From NCBI GenBank assembly GCA_021464245.1, contig JADCRB010000119.1, positions 124,001 through 188,000 of the forward strand: 64,000 bases of DNA, in the 5' to 3' direction. This stretch comes from Carallia brachiata (taxonomy: Eukaryota; Streptophyta; Magnoliopsida; Malpighiales; Rhizophoraceae). The notes below the pieces were generated by a model, which worked only from the letters and a program-made list of their open reading frames with translations, did not search any database and was not told where the DNA came from. The first letter of the stretch is position 1. Each line of letters starts with the position of its first letter. Below are positions 13,101-26,216 of this stretch, piece after piece. The position numbers and the translations under genes are program-made.

Positions 13101-14789
13101 AGATTCTTTTCTTAAATATGCCACCAGCCAGCAACTTTTCAAAACATATCAAGATTATCATGAAGGCATTCTGAGCATTGAGAGGGAAAAAATTATTTCT
13201 AATGCTGCACTATGCAAACTAGGATGTGACCACAAATTGCCGGTGACTTTTTCTCTTTAGAGGATTATTCAGCTGTATGTCTCCTGTATTCGATGTTGCT
13301 AATCTTTCTTTTGAAAGTGCAGGGATTTATCCGCAATGAGTCCTTTGATCCTAAAAGGTGGATTATTCCTGGTGACAATTCTGGGAGTTATTCTTTGAAG
13401 GAGGAGTTACTTTCTAATACGAGAAAAGTTTATGCAAGAGGAATAAGAAAGGTTAAAAATAAGACAGTTGCCGATGTTGTGGAGGCACTAATTGGTGCTT
13501 ACCTTAGCTCTGCTGGTGAAGTAGGAGCTCTGCTATTTATGAATTGGATTGGTATAAAGGTGGATTTCGTTGATATACCGTATCAAAGGGACTTTCAACT
13601 GCAGCCACACACATTAGCTAATGTCAGACATTTGGAGTCACTGTTGAACTACTCGTTCAGGGATCCTTCTCTGTTAGTTGAGGCACTTACTCATGGTTCT
13701 TATATACATCCTGAAATTCCAAGATGTTATCAGGTAATTTTATCAAAATTACTACATGATATCAGATTTCAAATAAGTAAGTATACATTGGTTTTCAATT
13801 ACATCATAGTGCTGTAGCCTGTGGGTACTCGATCAATACTTTTCTGTTAGTCAAAGGCTCGGTTTCACACATTCTTAATATTTCAGTCCTTGTTTCTTTG
13901 ACCTATGGCTGCAATCTGTTAAATTTTGGGCAGCGGCTTGAATTTCTGGGCGATTCTGTATTAGATTATCTTGTGACACTGCATCTGTACTGCAAGTACC
14001 CTGAGATGTCACCGGGACTATTGACCGACATGAGGTCTGCTTCAGTGAATAATGACTGTTATGCTCAATCCGCCATTAAGGGAGGATTGTCCGAACTCAT
14101 ACTTCGTTCATCACAGAAGCTTGACGAGGATATAGCTGATGCTATTAAAAGTTTTGAGAAAATATCTTCAGAATCAACTTTTGGATGGAAATCTGAGGTA
14201 TCACTGCCCAAGGTTAGTGCATTGCAAGAATTATAATATATATGTTAATCTACAAGACTAAGACATTGTTCTTGTCTTGCTTTTTTTATATATATATATA
14301 ATTTATTTTTTACAAATGTCATTTTGTTTAGTGTTATTAGGACAATGATGAGGCATTTTCTTGTCCGGATTCTTGTAACAGGTACTGGGAGACGTGATAG
14401 AGTCTCTGGCAGGTGCTATTCTTGTTGATTCGGGATACAACAAGGAGGCAGTGTTTAGAAGTATGAGGCCGCTGTTGGAACCTCTGATCACCCCAGAGAC
14501 AGTCAGGTTCCATCCCGTAAGAGAGTTGAATGAAGTATGTCAGAAACAAAATTTTGAGAGGAAAAATCCCATTTTTGCGAGGGAAAATGGGACGGCTTCT
14601 TGTACCATTGAGGTTGAAGCAAATGGAGAAATGGTTAGGCACACAGCCTCAGCTAAAGATAAGAAGATGGCAAAGAAAATTGCTGCCGGGGCCGTGTTGA
14701 AGGCCCTGAAAGAAAGCGTACATTACACAGTAGTGACTACTAGTAAAGCATCATCATCATCATCATCATCATCAGAGGCAAACAGCTAA
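10193..14789 (+). CDS. Helicase-less Dicer-like 2 copy (DCL2 copy 2), 5'-truncated duplicate with its own start codon
   Basis: Exons read: 10193-10283, 10453-10724, 10873-11300, 11415-11518, 12058-12254, 13033-13242, 13323-13733, 13934-14212, 14382-14789; 2400 nt, 799 aa, no internal stop. Each exon matches copy 1 in phase, and in length except the first and last. Homology begins at 10212 inside the DUF283 exon. The seven codons before it (MALAYND, from ATG 10193) come from unrelated DNA and are in frame. The product would have the tail of DUF283, platform/PAZ (about 30-364), RNase IIIa (E384, D388, D485, E488), RNase IIIb (E574, D578, D668, E671) and a dsRBD (about 700-780), but no DExD/H helicase. 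Both active sites are intact. A TAG at about 10296 lies in intron 1 and is harmless. It could be a transcribed truncated Dicer or a recent pseudogene; transcription cannot be judged from sequence. Confidence 0.8.
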
Positions 14790-15132
14790 CCGGTGGGAAT
14801 GGAGGAGGAGTCTTAATAGTCTCACCCATTGCCATTGGTCTGTTTGTCTAATATTAATTTATGTGTGTATTTATATGAAAAACCAAATTGTGCTGTACTT
14901 TTGGTATGCATTATTATTACTTTTTTTTTTAGACAAAAAAAATGGGAAAGAGAATTCCGAATCCTTCTGTTTGCTTTGCGCAACCTTTAAATAAAAAAAA
15001 ATAAAAAAAATAAAAAAAAAAAGAGGAGGAAAAAAGAGAGGGAATTGGTTGTCGTTCGCATCGAGATATGGAATATGTTATCTTGAAACGACGGGTCGTT
15101 AAGTTTATGAGTAGAAAATTTTCGACAATCTG
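10212..15132 (+). repeat. Tandem duplicon, right copy
   Basis: Partner of 145-5069. Its retained introns show a DNA-level segmental duplication and not retroposition. Small differences include intron indels, an A/T-rich tract at about 14282-14305 and a longer TCA repeat in the last exon. Confidence 0.9.
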
Positions 15133-15350
15133 CCTTCTGGAAAGCGAAGCGACACGACACACCCAACCAAACTAAAGCGCTAAAGCCAAGCCCAGCCAGC
15201 CAGGAAACGAAGAAGAAGAAGAAGAAGAAGAAGAAGAAGAAGAAGAAGACCCAAGACCAAAAAAAAACAAGAAGAAGAAGAAGGGCAAATCGCAAGGAAG
15301 AGGATTGATTGAAAGCATCGCTTTGCTATACGAAAGTGGGGGTGGGGGCC
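14790..15350. other. DCL2 copy 2 3' flank and release factor 5' region
   Basis: The duplicon ends at 15132. After it comes a GAA repeat at about 15209-15248, probably in the 5' UTR or promoter of the release factor that starts at 15351. Confidence 0.45.
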
Positions 15351-15881
15351 ATGGAATTGGAGGGTTGCGTTACTTTTTTACCAACACCACCACCACCGCC
15401 TCTATTGCTGTCAAAGCCATCCGCCTCGCTGCCTCATTTCTTCAAAAAAAAGCACTCTCTTTCCCTCCCCATTCTCTCTTCACCTTCACGTTTCCTCCCT
15501 TCTTCTTCTTCTTCTTATTCTCCTTCTGCTGGTGGCCCGTCTGTCAGACATGGTCGGTTTTCTTTCTTTTTTTTTTTTTGGTTATAATTTTTTTCAATTT
15601 CTACTCTTTATTTTAATTTTCCCTTCTTCTCTTATATTCGAAGCCCAATATAAAAATAATAAAAAAAAAAATTTCTGTAATTCGGTGGTCCTTTCAATTC
15701 TCCAAATGGGTTGATTATAAGTTTTGACTACTCTTATTTCATTCAAACATAACAAGCTCATTTATCTCCCCAATTGCACTTGAATTTGGATGCAGTGGTG
15801 TATGCAGCTCCAGAGAGACAGTTGAATCTTGAAGCTGAGACTGAGGCCAAAGAATGGGCATTACAAGGTATGCGTTAATTG

Positions 15882-15954
<73 letters not shown>

Positions 15955-18403
15955 GTAATTGGGTCACCTTCCTTTCTCAACTGTTGATTAGTTCGCCCCA
16001 ATTTTAGCTGATCATTTTGTAATTCTGGTTACACTGGCAGACTTTTATAGCTTAAGGAGGGAAGTAGAAACTGTCTCAGAGCGTGTTGAAGAGATCAGAG
16101 ACTCTGCAGGTTTACGGCTATTAGAAGAGGAGCTTGCAGATTTGGAGTCAAAAGCAGCTGATAGCTCCTTTTGGGATGACCGTGCTGCAGCTCAACATAC
16201 GCTTTTGGCACTCACTGATGTCAAAGATAAGATTGTTTTGCTTAATGACTTCAAAACCAAGGTCCGTATTCCTTTTCGTCATCTTTTCAGATGCATCTTA
16301 ATAAAGTTCAACTGACTTGTTCCCAGTTGCCTCCACAATTATTAGTGAGCCTGAAGCAAGCTCTGCCTCAATACTGCAAATGATGTTCTACTTAGTTCTT
16401 CTTCCACACATGGTGTTTATATGTTTTTTTTTTCAGCTCAATACCAACACTTCTGCACTTTGATCTACACATTTGGACAGAAGTGTTATTCATGAACACA
16501 CATTAAGCATATCATTATTGATATCTTCTTTTTTTTTTTTTTGTTTTTCTCCACACACCTCTACGTCCGAGTGTGAATGTTTCTGAGCCTGTGATGTTGA
16601 TCATTATTTTAGATGTGTTTTCTTCCACCTAAAACTTGACGCAGGTTGAAGATGCAGAAACTATAGTGAAGTTAACAGAGGAAATGGACTCCATAGATGC
16701 TGGACTTCTTGAAGAGGCTACCAATATCATTAAAGAATTAAATAACGCGTTAGACAGATTTGAGTTGACTCAACTTCTTTCTGGTCCCTACGACAAAGAG
16801 GGAGCTGTTGTATCCATTACAGCTGGTGCCGGAGGTACCGATGCACAGGTACTTCCCTCTGCTCGTCCTTATTGGTAATTATATTAGTCTAACTTAACCC
16901 CTTGATGATCATCTGGATTCCATAACCCATTCATAAATCTACACGACAAAATCATAGGAACTTCATGTCAGAATAACTTTATATGAGATAGTTAAGATAG
17001 GCACAAATAGTTTGATATTGTTCTCTCTGAGGACAGATATCCAGGGTAATAGATGGACTGCCGATATACAACACAGCAGTACAAATGGTTTTCATCACCA
17101 GGCGCGACCGTCTGTTAAGATGCATGTCACCACTCTCTCTTTTGCGTGAGTGATATTGATTATTTATAGGAAGTGAAGACCATCTGCCTGAGTGATCAAG
17201 AGGACCAAAATGCATCCACCATCACATTTTCTTGGTCATTCATGAAATGCAAAGGTTGATGGTTAATCTCAAAGTTTTCATGGTTTCTTTTCCTGTGAAA
17301 GAATCTTTCATCCCTGCCAGTGCAGGACTGGGCGGACATGCTTCTCCGGATGTATGTGAGATGGGGAGAGAAGCAGAGATACAAGACAAGGGTTGTTGAA
17401 AAATCCCCAGGAGAAGAAGCTGGGATTAAGTCTGCCACAGTTGAGGTTGGAGGTCGTTATGCATATGGTTATTTATCTGGAGAGAAAGGAACGCACAGAA
17501 TTGTGCGACAATCTCCTTTTAATGCCAAAGGTCTTCGTCAGGTAACTTTTACCTATGCCCTTCTGTTTGTGTGCCTAAAAAAAAAAAAAGGCAAACTTGG
17601 AATTATTCCGCTCTTTAAAAAGTATTTTTGAGATTTTAGAAATCAGAAAATCGAGCATGCATATTGGCAGACAAGCTTTTGTGGGGTCGAAGTCATGCCT
17701 CTACTTCCCGAGGAGTCAATGGACGTGGAACTACCTGAAGAGGATCTAGAAATAAGTTTTTCAAGGGCAGGCGGCAAAGGGGGTCAGAATGTGAACAAAG
17801 TTGAGACTGCCGTCAGAATTACTCACATCCCCACAGGCGTCTCGGTTCGCTGCACAGGTACAATAGGCCACACAGTTCTTTTCTTTGTTTTATTAACAAG
17901 AAGAGATGATGGAATTATTTTACTGCTAAAATGCCATTTGAAGCCAAAACGTGCACAGGGGAGGATATTGTAGGACAACTTAGCTTATTTCCCCCTGTTT
18001 TTGTCGGTGGGAAAAACTGGCCAACAAAAGTTATAATGGATTTTGTGTGAGTTCCAGAAGCAAAACCATGAGCGTTTCCTTAACTTTCTGCAATGCAGAA
18101 GAGAGATCCCAGCTAGCAAATAAGATCAAAGCTCTTAGCCGTTTAAAAGCTAAGCTGTTGGTCATAGCGGAGGAGCAACGTGCATCCGAGATCAAGCAAA
18201 TAAGGGGAGATGCAGTAAAGGCTGACTGGGGGCAACAGATAAGAAATTATGTATTCCATCCATACAAACTCGTCAAAGATGTACGGACAGGTCAAGAGAC
18301 GTCAGATATCACTTCTGTAATGGATGGCGAATTGGAGCCTTTTATCAAAGCTTATCTCAAGCACAAGTACACCATGACACTATCTGCGAGCAGTGTTAAC
18401 TGA
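15351..18403 (+). CDS. PRFB1: Peptide chain release factor 2, plastid type (prfB1/HCF109-like)
   Basis: Class I release factors recognise stop codons on the ribosome and trigger peptide release; RF2 reads UGA and UAA. Exons read: 15351-15552, 15796-15867, 16041-16261, 16645-16848, 17326-17541, 17671-17857, 18099-18403; 468 aa. Residues 1 to about 68 are rich in Ser, Pro and Leu without acids after the start, as in a chloroplast transit peptide. The coiled N-terminal domain follows ([30 protein letters not shown]). The RF2 tripeptide SPF is at about 296-298 and the catalytic GGQ loop at 342-344 ([11 protein letters not shown]). The C-terminus [20 protein letters not shown] is typical. SPF rather than PxT makes it RF2 and not RF1. 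Arabidopsis HCF109 is needed for stability and translation of UGA-terminated plastid mRNAs (established). Mitochondrial targeting is a less likely alternative. Confidence 0.93.
15882..15948. repeat. (CT)n(TA)n microsatellite in release factor intron 2
   Basis: About 15 CT units run directly into about 18 TA units right after the exon 2 donor. Confidence 0.95.
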
Positions 18404-18615
18404 TATTGAGCAGATGCAATTGTTGGCTGTAATCTACTGAACCTAAGTGGTATAAATGTAGCCGAAACTTCATGTTCGTTCATGTTTTGAGGTTATATGT
18501 GGCCACTGCTGAGTTGCAATGACAAAAACAAATATTATAGCTATAAAACAGGTACGGTTTGCCTTCGTTGACAACTGCTGCAACCTATACCCAATGGTGT
18601 AATGCAAACAACCAT

Positions 18616-19824
18616 TCAGTTAGCCTTCTTTTTTCCAAACAACATGTTCAATGAATAGGTATTTCCTTTCTGAGCTGCAACTTCAACTCGCTTCCCTCCA
18701 ACCTAATCCAGTAAATTTAAGTCAGTTACAATTAATAACTACTAATTTATGAAAACGACTAAAAATAAAAATACTTTAATAAAATGTGAGTTCTTAGAAA
18801 ACTGGAATCAGGATTCATGAAATAAGATACCTTATATTAGGCTAGATGAGATAAGAAAAAAACATAAAGGGAAGAGAGCAATCTATAACAACTTTTATTT
18901 GGGTCTTAGATAAGATACCTTATCCATCAGCCAGTAGCCTATGGTTGGCATATACTGCACCAAGTACATAACAGCTAGTACAGGCTGAAACAGAGGCGAA
19001 ATATTAGTTTTGCACACAACTAACAAGTAATGTGTCACAAGTCACAGCCAAATAAACGCAAAAAAGGAAGGATTTGGTAGTACATTCGACCAGAAGATAT
19101 AAGCATAGTCTGGGTTTACAAATATCAGACTTGCTCAGGTACACGCATTGTGAAAATATAACTTTTCAGCTCAAACTCTAGAAATATAATTAGCAGTCTA
19201 CAAAACGTACTGACTCTCTTTAAATGTAATCATGATTGCTGCCTCGTCCAAATTGTACATATGCAAAGGGTGTAGCATTTCTGTGATACTTATGTGGATA
19301 AATCAGATTCAAGGTTGAAAGTTGGAGAAATTTCCAATAGGAATAAAATACCTGATTCGATATCCAAACTTCCTTCAAATGGTGTGTTGCAGCAACAATT
19401 GTCAATTCTGCACACCGCTCTGATGACACACGCTTCTGCAAAATTAGAACTCAAATTAAATTAAAATATTCTGCAGTGAACTAATCATTGCTACAGTCAT
19501 GAAGAGGGACGATAAAATCTGATACAATGATGAAATTAGCCACAGTCTGCATCATTCTGAAGTAATGAACTGAAGATTTTGCAGCTGTACAACCTTTAAC
19601 TTGTCCAAGGATAACAGTAAAAAGATGGGCCATAGAAGTAAGCTCCATTCATATTAGCAATATACCTGTAAGGAGCTTACCTCTTTCTTTCCACTGCTTG
19701 TCGTTTCATTGCTCCCTGATGTGTCTATTGGCCCAGGACAAACAATGGTCACATTAATTCCTTTTTGATAGAGCTGCAATTTAGCAAGATTTAAAAGATT
19801 GCAAGAAGCATTAAATAAATTAGG

Positions 19825-19861
<37 letters not shown>

Positions 19862-22800
19862 CTGATATTGGTAGGGTGAAACTTATTAATATTGTTATGT
19901 AAAATGGCTTCAGAAATTGCTAGAGCAAAGTCAGTTATCCATTAGCTGTGAGAACCCAAGGATAAAAGGGAAGAAAATGTGAAAATAAAAGATGAAGGTG
20001 TTGATCTCTTCGAGGGATCGGCCTCCAATATTGACAACTTGGAGGAGATTGGCGTCCAATAAAGCCAAACAGCCCTTAATTGTATTTGATTGCTTGAATT
20101 AAAAGGTCATACTGGCACTACATACTTAGAAGCTTAGAAGCCTAACTTGATATGGAAGTAAAATTAAACCCTAGTACTACTACATAGATTATCCCTTCTA
20201 AATAGGTAGAATATCAAATACTAAATAACATAATTGACAATAATCTCCTAATCAAGGGAATCCTATCTATCATTAACCCTCAGTTAGCCTTTATCTGGAC
20301 AAGAGGGTCACAACAGCTAAAATTCTTCTCTTTTTTGTTCTTTTCCTTTCTTTGGCTCAGCAATGTGGAGGTGGTCTACATCCCTTATAGATGTGATCAT
20401 CTTGGGTCTGTCACAGGACATACTGAAGTCGAGGTGGTCTACGTTAACTAATAATCCATGAATTGTACCTAGAAAGCACTGCAAACAATTCAGGTAATAA
20501 CATGTAATGAATCTTTTTGCAGATTAACAAAAATACCTCAGAACGCAAGGAATGAAAGTATCCATTTAGAGCAAATTTAGATGCAGAGTATACAGCCTGA
20601 CCCGGGGCCGGTACCTTGCCCGCAGCGCTGCTCATCTGCATGTACAGTCACCCATTAAGAGGATATCTTAAATATAAGATGCTAACCAAACAGATCCTTC
20701 TCTTTTCTTTTTGAGTCAAATACTTTTCCAGCTTTCCCTTTTTCTCCTCCATTTTTTTGGAGCTTTTAAAAACAAACGGGTTCTACAATAAAGTTTCACC
20801 TCGTTATATGTTTAGTCCATAACTGACTACCTGAAACATACAAGGGAAGATTATGTGCTTAATTAAAATGAAAAATCTCATAAAAGTCCAGGAAAAAATG
20901 TCAAGCAAATAACAAACTTTAAATATATGATGCAACAATGTCAAGACATTTTCAAACAATAACGGTCATCTTGGCGCCCTAATACTTATGTCCAGCTACA
21001 AAAGGACATGCTTTCCATCCAGAAAATGGGAAGGAAAAACAATCATCATTAGCTGCCACATACCACAACAAAATGTCCCCTTCCCCGCCTCAGCATTAAA
21101 GGTGCCAATAGCCGTGTTAGAGATATTGTCCCCAGAACATTGATATTGAATGTGGCCTACCACCAAAAAAGAAGTACAATTACTAGTTTTTAAAGAAATA
21201 GGATCAACGTTTCTGTTAGATGGATTTTCCTTGTATGAAAGCATCATATTGACTGAATCCTGGGTTTCAATGTTATTTGTGGTAAGATTTGGAGTAAATC
21301 TGACTATCAGTAAGGAATTCCTTCTGATACCTTAAGACCTTCCTCAGGTACATCCAAAGCTGTTGATTTCTGCCAAAAAACAATTGAAAAGAAAGGGTCA
21401 AAAAAAAAAATCATGTTCTTCAAAATGTAAATAGTACAAGCATACATGTTAACAAGTGTCATAGAAGTCCATCAAAAATAGAAAACTCTATTGCAACCTC
21501 TTAAGTATAAAAATCAAGACGTGCCTTACATTGTTCTTTTACTGTAATAAGGTGCATATACGCATGAGTTAGAAGCTTGGCACTTACTGGGCGCTCAAAA
21601 GCTGCATTATGGATCATATAATCAACACCAGCATCAGGAAAAAAGGATTCAGCTTTGTTGACAGCCTCCCTGAGTGAATCTTCACCAGACGCCAAATCCA
21701 AAGGTAAAACCTTCACTTCATCAGGTGCATGTTTACCTGCGCACATGCCAACAGACACATGTTGAAATATGGAGATGAGAGGAAAAATTGCAGCATCAGA
21801 TTCAGATAGATGGAGAACCTGTAAGTTGCTTCTTAACCCGCTCCAATTCGGCTTCGTTCCGAGCAGAAAGGATGAGTTTGGCACCTAGACTGGCTAACTG
21901 TTTAGCAAGAACTTCACCTGACATCCACCAAGAATCAGCATTTCATTAAGAGAAAAACAAAAATGAATGAGAAATAAAAGTGGGGACCCCGGTTTCAAAC
22001 TACAATCAACTAATACGAAAATGGTTATTTTTTTTAAAAAAAAAAAAAGAAAGAAAGAAAAAGAAAAGATAGGAGCCAGAAGTCAATTTTTTTTTTTTTT
22101 TAATAATAATTGCAGGTAAGAGGGCAAGTGCACCAAAATTCAGCATATAAATAGTTCAAAGAGAAGCATGGGTGGAATAATAACATCAAGAAATTTAGGG
22201 CAAAAAGAAGAACGGGGGGAGGGGAGGGGTATACCTATTCCACGGCTGGCTCCAGTAATCCAAACAACCTATAAATAAAATTTAGAAAGAAAAAAAAAAA
22301 ACTTATTAAACGAAATTCTTTGATTATTCAGAAAATGAAAGAAAGAAGAGAGAAGAGATGGGGGGGGGGGGGGCACAAAACATCTAACATGCATGTATGT
22401 GGCACAGAGAAGAGAGGAAACTCGAATTGATCCGTTTAATGTATGAATGAATGAATGAATGAATGATGGCCCAACCAATTTAAAGTTAAAAGTTGAGAGT
22501 AGTGGAGAAAATGGGGTGGGGGTTGGGGTTACCTTATCCTCGATTTCTTCATGCTTGACCCTCCTCCTCTTTGACATCAACGTCATATCCCCTTATTCAT
22601 CCCATCATTACCGTAAATAAAATCATTCACTCATTCATTCATTCATTCATTCATGCATCCATAACGACTTAAATAGCAATTAAAAAAAAAACAAAAAAAA
22701 GAAGAAAGAAATTGATTTTATTTAAGGGAAGGGAAGAAGAAAGGCATGGGGGCATGGGGATGGGAGATGTATGTATATATGTTAGTGTAAGTACGGTAAG

Positions 22801-22917
22801 ACTGGTGAGTTGTAGATTACCATCGGCGACGGCGGCAAAGATTGAGAAAGCAAAGACTAGAAGCAGCACCGGAACACAAATGAAGAATAATAATAGCACA
22901 ACAACAGCCATCCCCAT
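18616..22917 (-). CDS. Membrane-anchored short-chain dehydrogenase/reductase (DHRS7-like)
   Basis: Twelve exons, read from the complement: 22917-22821, 22591-22533, 22268-22235, 21917-21819, 21736-21588, 21369-21331, 21156-21064, 20635-20537, 19773-19681, 19435-19352, 18984-18919, 18702-18616; 332 aa, all phases agree. The first 30 residues form one hydrophobic segment (signal anchor), so the enzyme is probably on the ER or a similar membrane. The NAD(P) motif TGASRGIG is at 57-64 and HNAA follows the central strand. The SDR catalytic set is complete: Asn165, Ser193, Tyr206 and Lys210 (YSASK). CPGPIDT follows the active site. The closest family I recognise is DHRS7 (SDR34C type); plant substrate unknown. 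The 3' end faces the release factor gene with 212 bp between stop codons. Confidence 0.9.
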
Positions 22918-25900
22918 CCCTCTCGATGATTCGAACGAATTGATACCCCTTCTTCCCTTCCCTTCCCTTCTCTTATCGGGCTCCTATTGCCACTTTGTAT
23001 TTACTTTTATATATTCAATTGATTGATACCCAGATTGTGCAGTTTCTGAATGCCGCTCGCTAATCAAAGCAATTGCGTTTTGTAGCCTCAGATGATGGCC
23101 GCGCCGCTGGCTAGCCGGTCAGAACGGTTTAGTTGCCTCGATTTCCTCAACCCCCCCCCCCCCCCCACCAAAACTTTGTTTTCTAACGTCCTCCCTCGGA
23201 CAGTCGTCACTTTGCAATTGGTTGTCTTTTGTCAACTCAACTGTTTTTGACATTTTCCTCTTCGGATTTACTCAGATGCCCCTCCCACTGTCTTTTTTTT
23301 TCATCTAAATTCTGAATTGTTTAAGATTCTCAGAATCAGACTGGTTATCAAATTAGAAATATCAGTGGGTCAATATTCAATCAGTTTAACATGTCAAATC
23401 GATATTTGAATCGATATTTATTAATATATATATATATATATATAATTTTAAAAAGTAATACTTATATATGATTATTAAATATTAATTTTTTTATTTTTAA
23501 GAATTAAATTAAAAGTTTTGATAAATTTGTAACTAAATTAAAAATTTTGATAAATTTAAAATTAAATTGAAAGTTTTAATTAAATTTAAAACTTAAATTA
23601 TAATTTAAATGAACATTTGGATCAAATTATAATTTATAAAACTTTATACCAATTTCAACCGGTTGAATCAGCTCCGATTTTTCACCGATTTTTACCAATT
23701 TTGACCGATTCTTGACCGATTTTGACCGATCTGAGTTAAGAGGCAATAGCGACCATGAACCGGACCGGACCTTTGACCGGTCACCGGTTAAACCGGTCAG
23801 ACACGCCGATCCAAACCAGTTTTAACAACACGGAATTTTCACACTAACTTTTCTCTCAAACAAAGCTATACTTTTTTTCTCTCTCTCTTTTTTGCGTTTT
23901 TCAAATCTATGATATGAATATTCACGCTTCTCTCATTATCAATACTTTTTAATCAAAAAAAAAAAGATATATTATTAATATGTGAGTATTATATTTATAG
24001 GTTAAAATTGAAAGTTATGTATTAATATTTTCATTCAATGTCTCTTATAAAGATAATTCATTATCCATGAATTCAAATATATTTCATTTACAATTCACCT
24101 AATAAATGTCAAATTTGAGTCTCACGATCAATTATCCCCAAATCTTCAAGCTTGTATTAGAATAAGAACACTCAATATTTAATCAAGAGAATTGCGTAGT
24201 TCAAAATTTTAAATTTGAGTCATTTTGAGTAATATTTTGCTCAATATTTGGACTTAAAAAAGAGTTTTTATTTATAGGTAGAAAGTATTATTAACTAATA
24301 TGAGATGTATTTGAGACCTGCTCCTCTCCCCGCGCGCAACAGAGGTGTTTCCTTCTCTTTCTTTTTTTTTTTCTTGATTCAAGTTTGCTTCTCTTTCGAC
24401 AAAGAGCTTACAATTATAATTGCTAATTCATAATTCATTTCATTAGGTTGCTGGCCACAAAGCTTTAACTGCTTCTTCTTTTCAATTAGTTTTGATTGAA
24501 CTCGAAGACTTTTAGACAAAAATAATTTTAAAACTAATTGAATTACAGTTCATTAATAAAGCTTTAACTACTGCTACGAACAGTACCTATTATATTAAGA
24601 TTAATCTCACCAAATAAATAATAATTTGATTTCCAACTTAATAAGAAAGAACAAATTTCTAGTAATCGAATCTGTAGTTCTGAGTGTTCCAAAAGAATCT
24701 GTAGTTCTGAGGAAGCGACAACCCTCAGACAAAAATGTTCCCCCCTTATTATCGCGAGGAAACAAAAAGAATGCATAAAAAAAAAACCAGTATTATATAT
24801 GTATAATAATAACAACAACATTAATAAAGGAGTTTACTGAAATACTGTTCTAGTACTAGTAACATTGATAAAGGAGTTTACTGAAACACTGTTGTAGTAC
24901 TAGTAATATTAATAAAATAATTCGTTTAGGGGGTAAGTAAAAAGTTCAAAGATTTTGATTTTAATATGTTTGATGAAATTAAATTTATTATTGTGAGATG
25001 TGCTTTTCTAACAAAAATAATATTTATTGATGAGATTATAAAATATTATATTTGCTTGTTTTATTATTTTTTTTTGGGGAAAAAAAAGAGAAAAAAACAG
25101 TATTTTTTTTTCTCCATTTTGTATGTACTCTACATATTTATGTACGCACAACCTTAGCCTTGTCTTTTTTATATTATATTATATTTCATTTTATTATTTA
25201 AGAAGCACAGTCAAATAATCTTAAAGAAAGAAAGAAACAAAAAATTTCGTTTGTTCGCGGACGGAACTGGCAAAGGAGTTTTCAATAACCCAGATTCATG
25301 TTATTCAAAACTAGTGGATGGTTTTGTGTTGTTTTGGTTAACATTAGAGACGGTGGTACGGTAGTCTAGTAATAATATCATACATGTTTTTTATATTAAA
25401 TTGGATTGAAGTGGTTTGTTTGTAAATAAATAAGAATTTATATTAAGTGTAGTTTTAAATTTTAAATTTATTAACATTAAAATTGAACGTGATAAAAAAT
25501 TATTTTAATTTAATAATATTTAAATAGATTATCTTTTTAATAAATAACTTAATTTTAATTTTATAAATATAATAATTAATATATTTATTATACATTTTAA
25601 AAAAAATTAGTGTTGTTTTGGTTTGGTTCTGGAGATTATTCTCTCGACAATTGTTGTATCATAACGTGTGATGTGTTGTGAGGCAGACAGCAGGGGACGA
25701 CAAAGCTTTTTGTCCTCCGTGAAAATTAAAAAACTAAAAAGTGACTGCTTGACTGTCTGTTTGTCTTTAACTCTTAAATGAAAAAAATAAAAGAAAAGAA
25801 AAAAAAAATAGAAAAATGAAAAAATGGAAGGAGAAAAGCAAAACCCTTTCCCTAAAAAAATGATGTCTTTTTATGTATATTTGATATAATTATAATATTG

Positions 25901-26106
25901 AATGAATAAAAGAAGCCCTTCCTTTGTCAACTGGGAATGTGAGCGTGCGTGTGCCTTTCTGTGTTTTGCTTTGTTGTTTGGATTTGGGGAAAATTGGGGG
26001 CGGAAAAAAGTGGGCAGGAAAAGAAAGAGAGAAAATCAGCTTTCATCAGGACATTTGGTTGGGGGAGCAAAGGGGAACTGAGCAAAGAGGCCGAAGGCAG
26101 GGGGAG
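22918..26106. other. AT-rich spacer with degenerate repeat DNA
   Basis: No gene seen. It holds a C-run at 23151-23166, a TA repeat at about 23422-23443 and a block at about 23330-23840 rich in AATTAAA and GACCGATT/ACCGG words that looks like an old non-autonomous transposon. The stretch just before 26106 is the likely promoter and leader of the next gene. Confidence 0.5.
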
Positions 26107-26181
26107 ATGTGGACACCATTAGCATTACCCACAAGCACAACTACGGCTACTACCACTGCTATGACTATGAGACTTCTGTTA

Positions 26182-26216
<35 letters not shown>

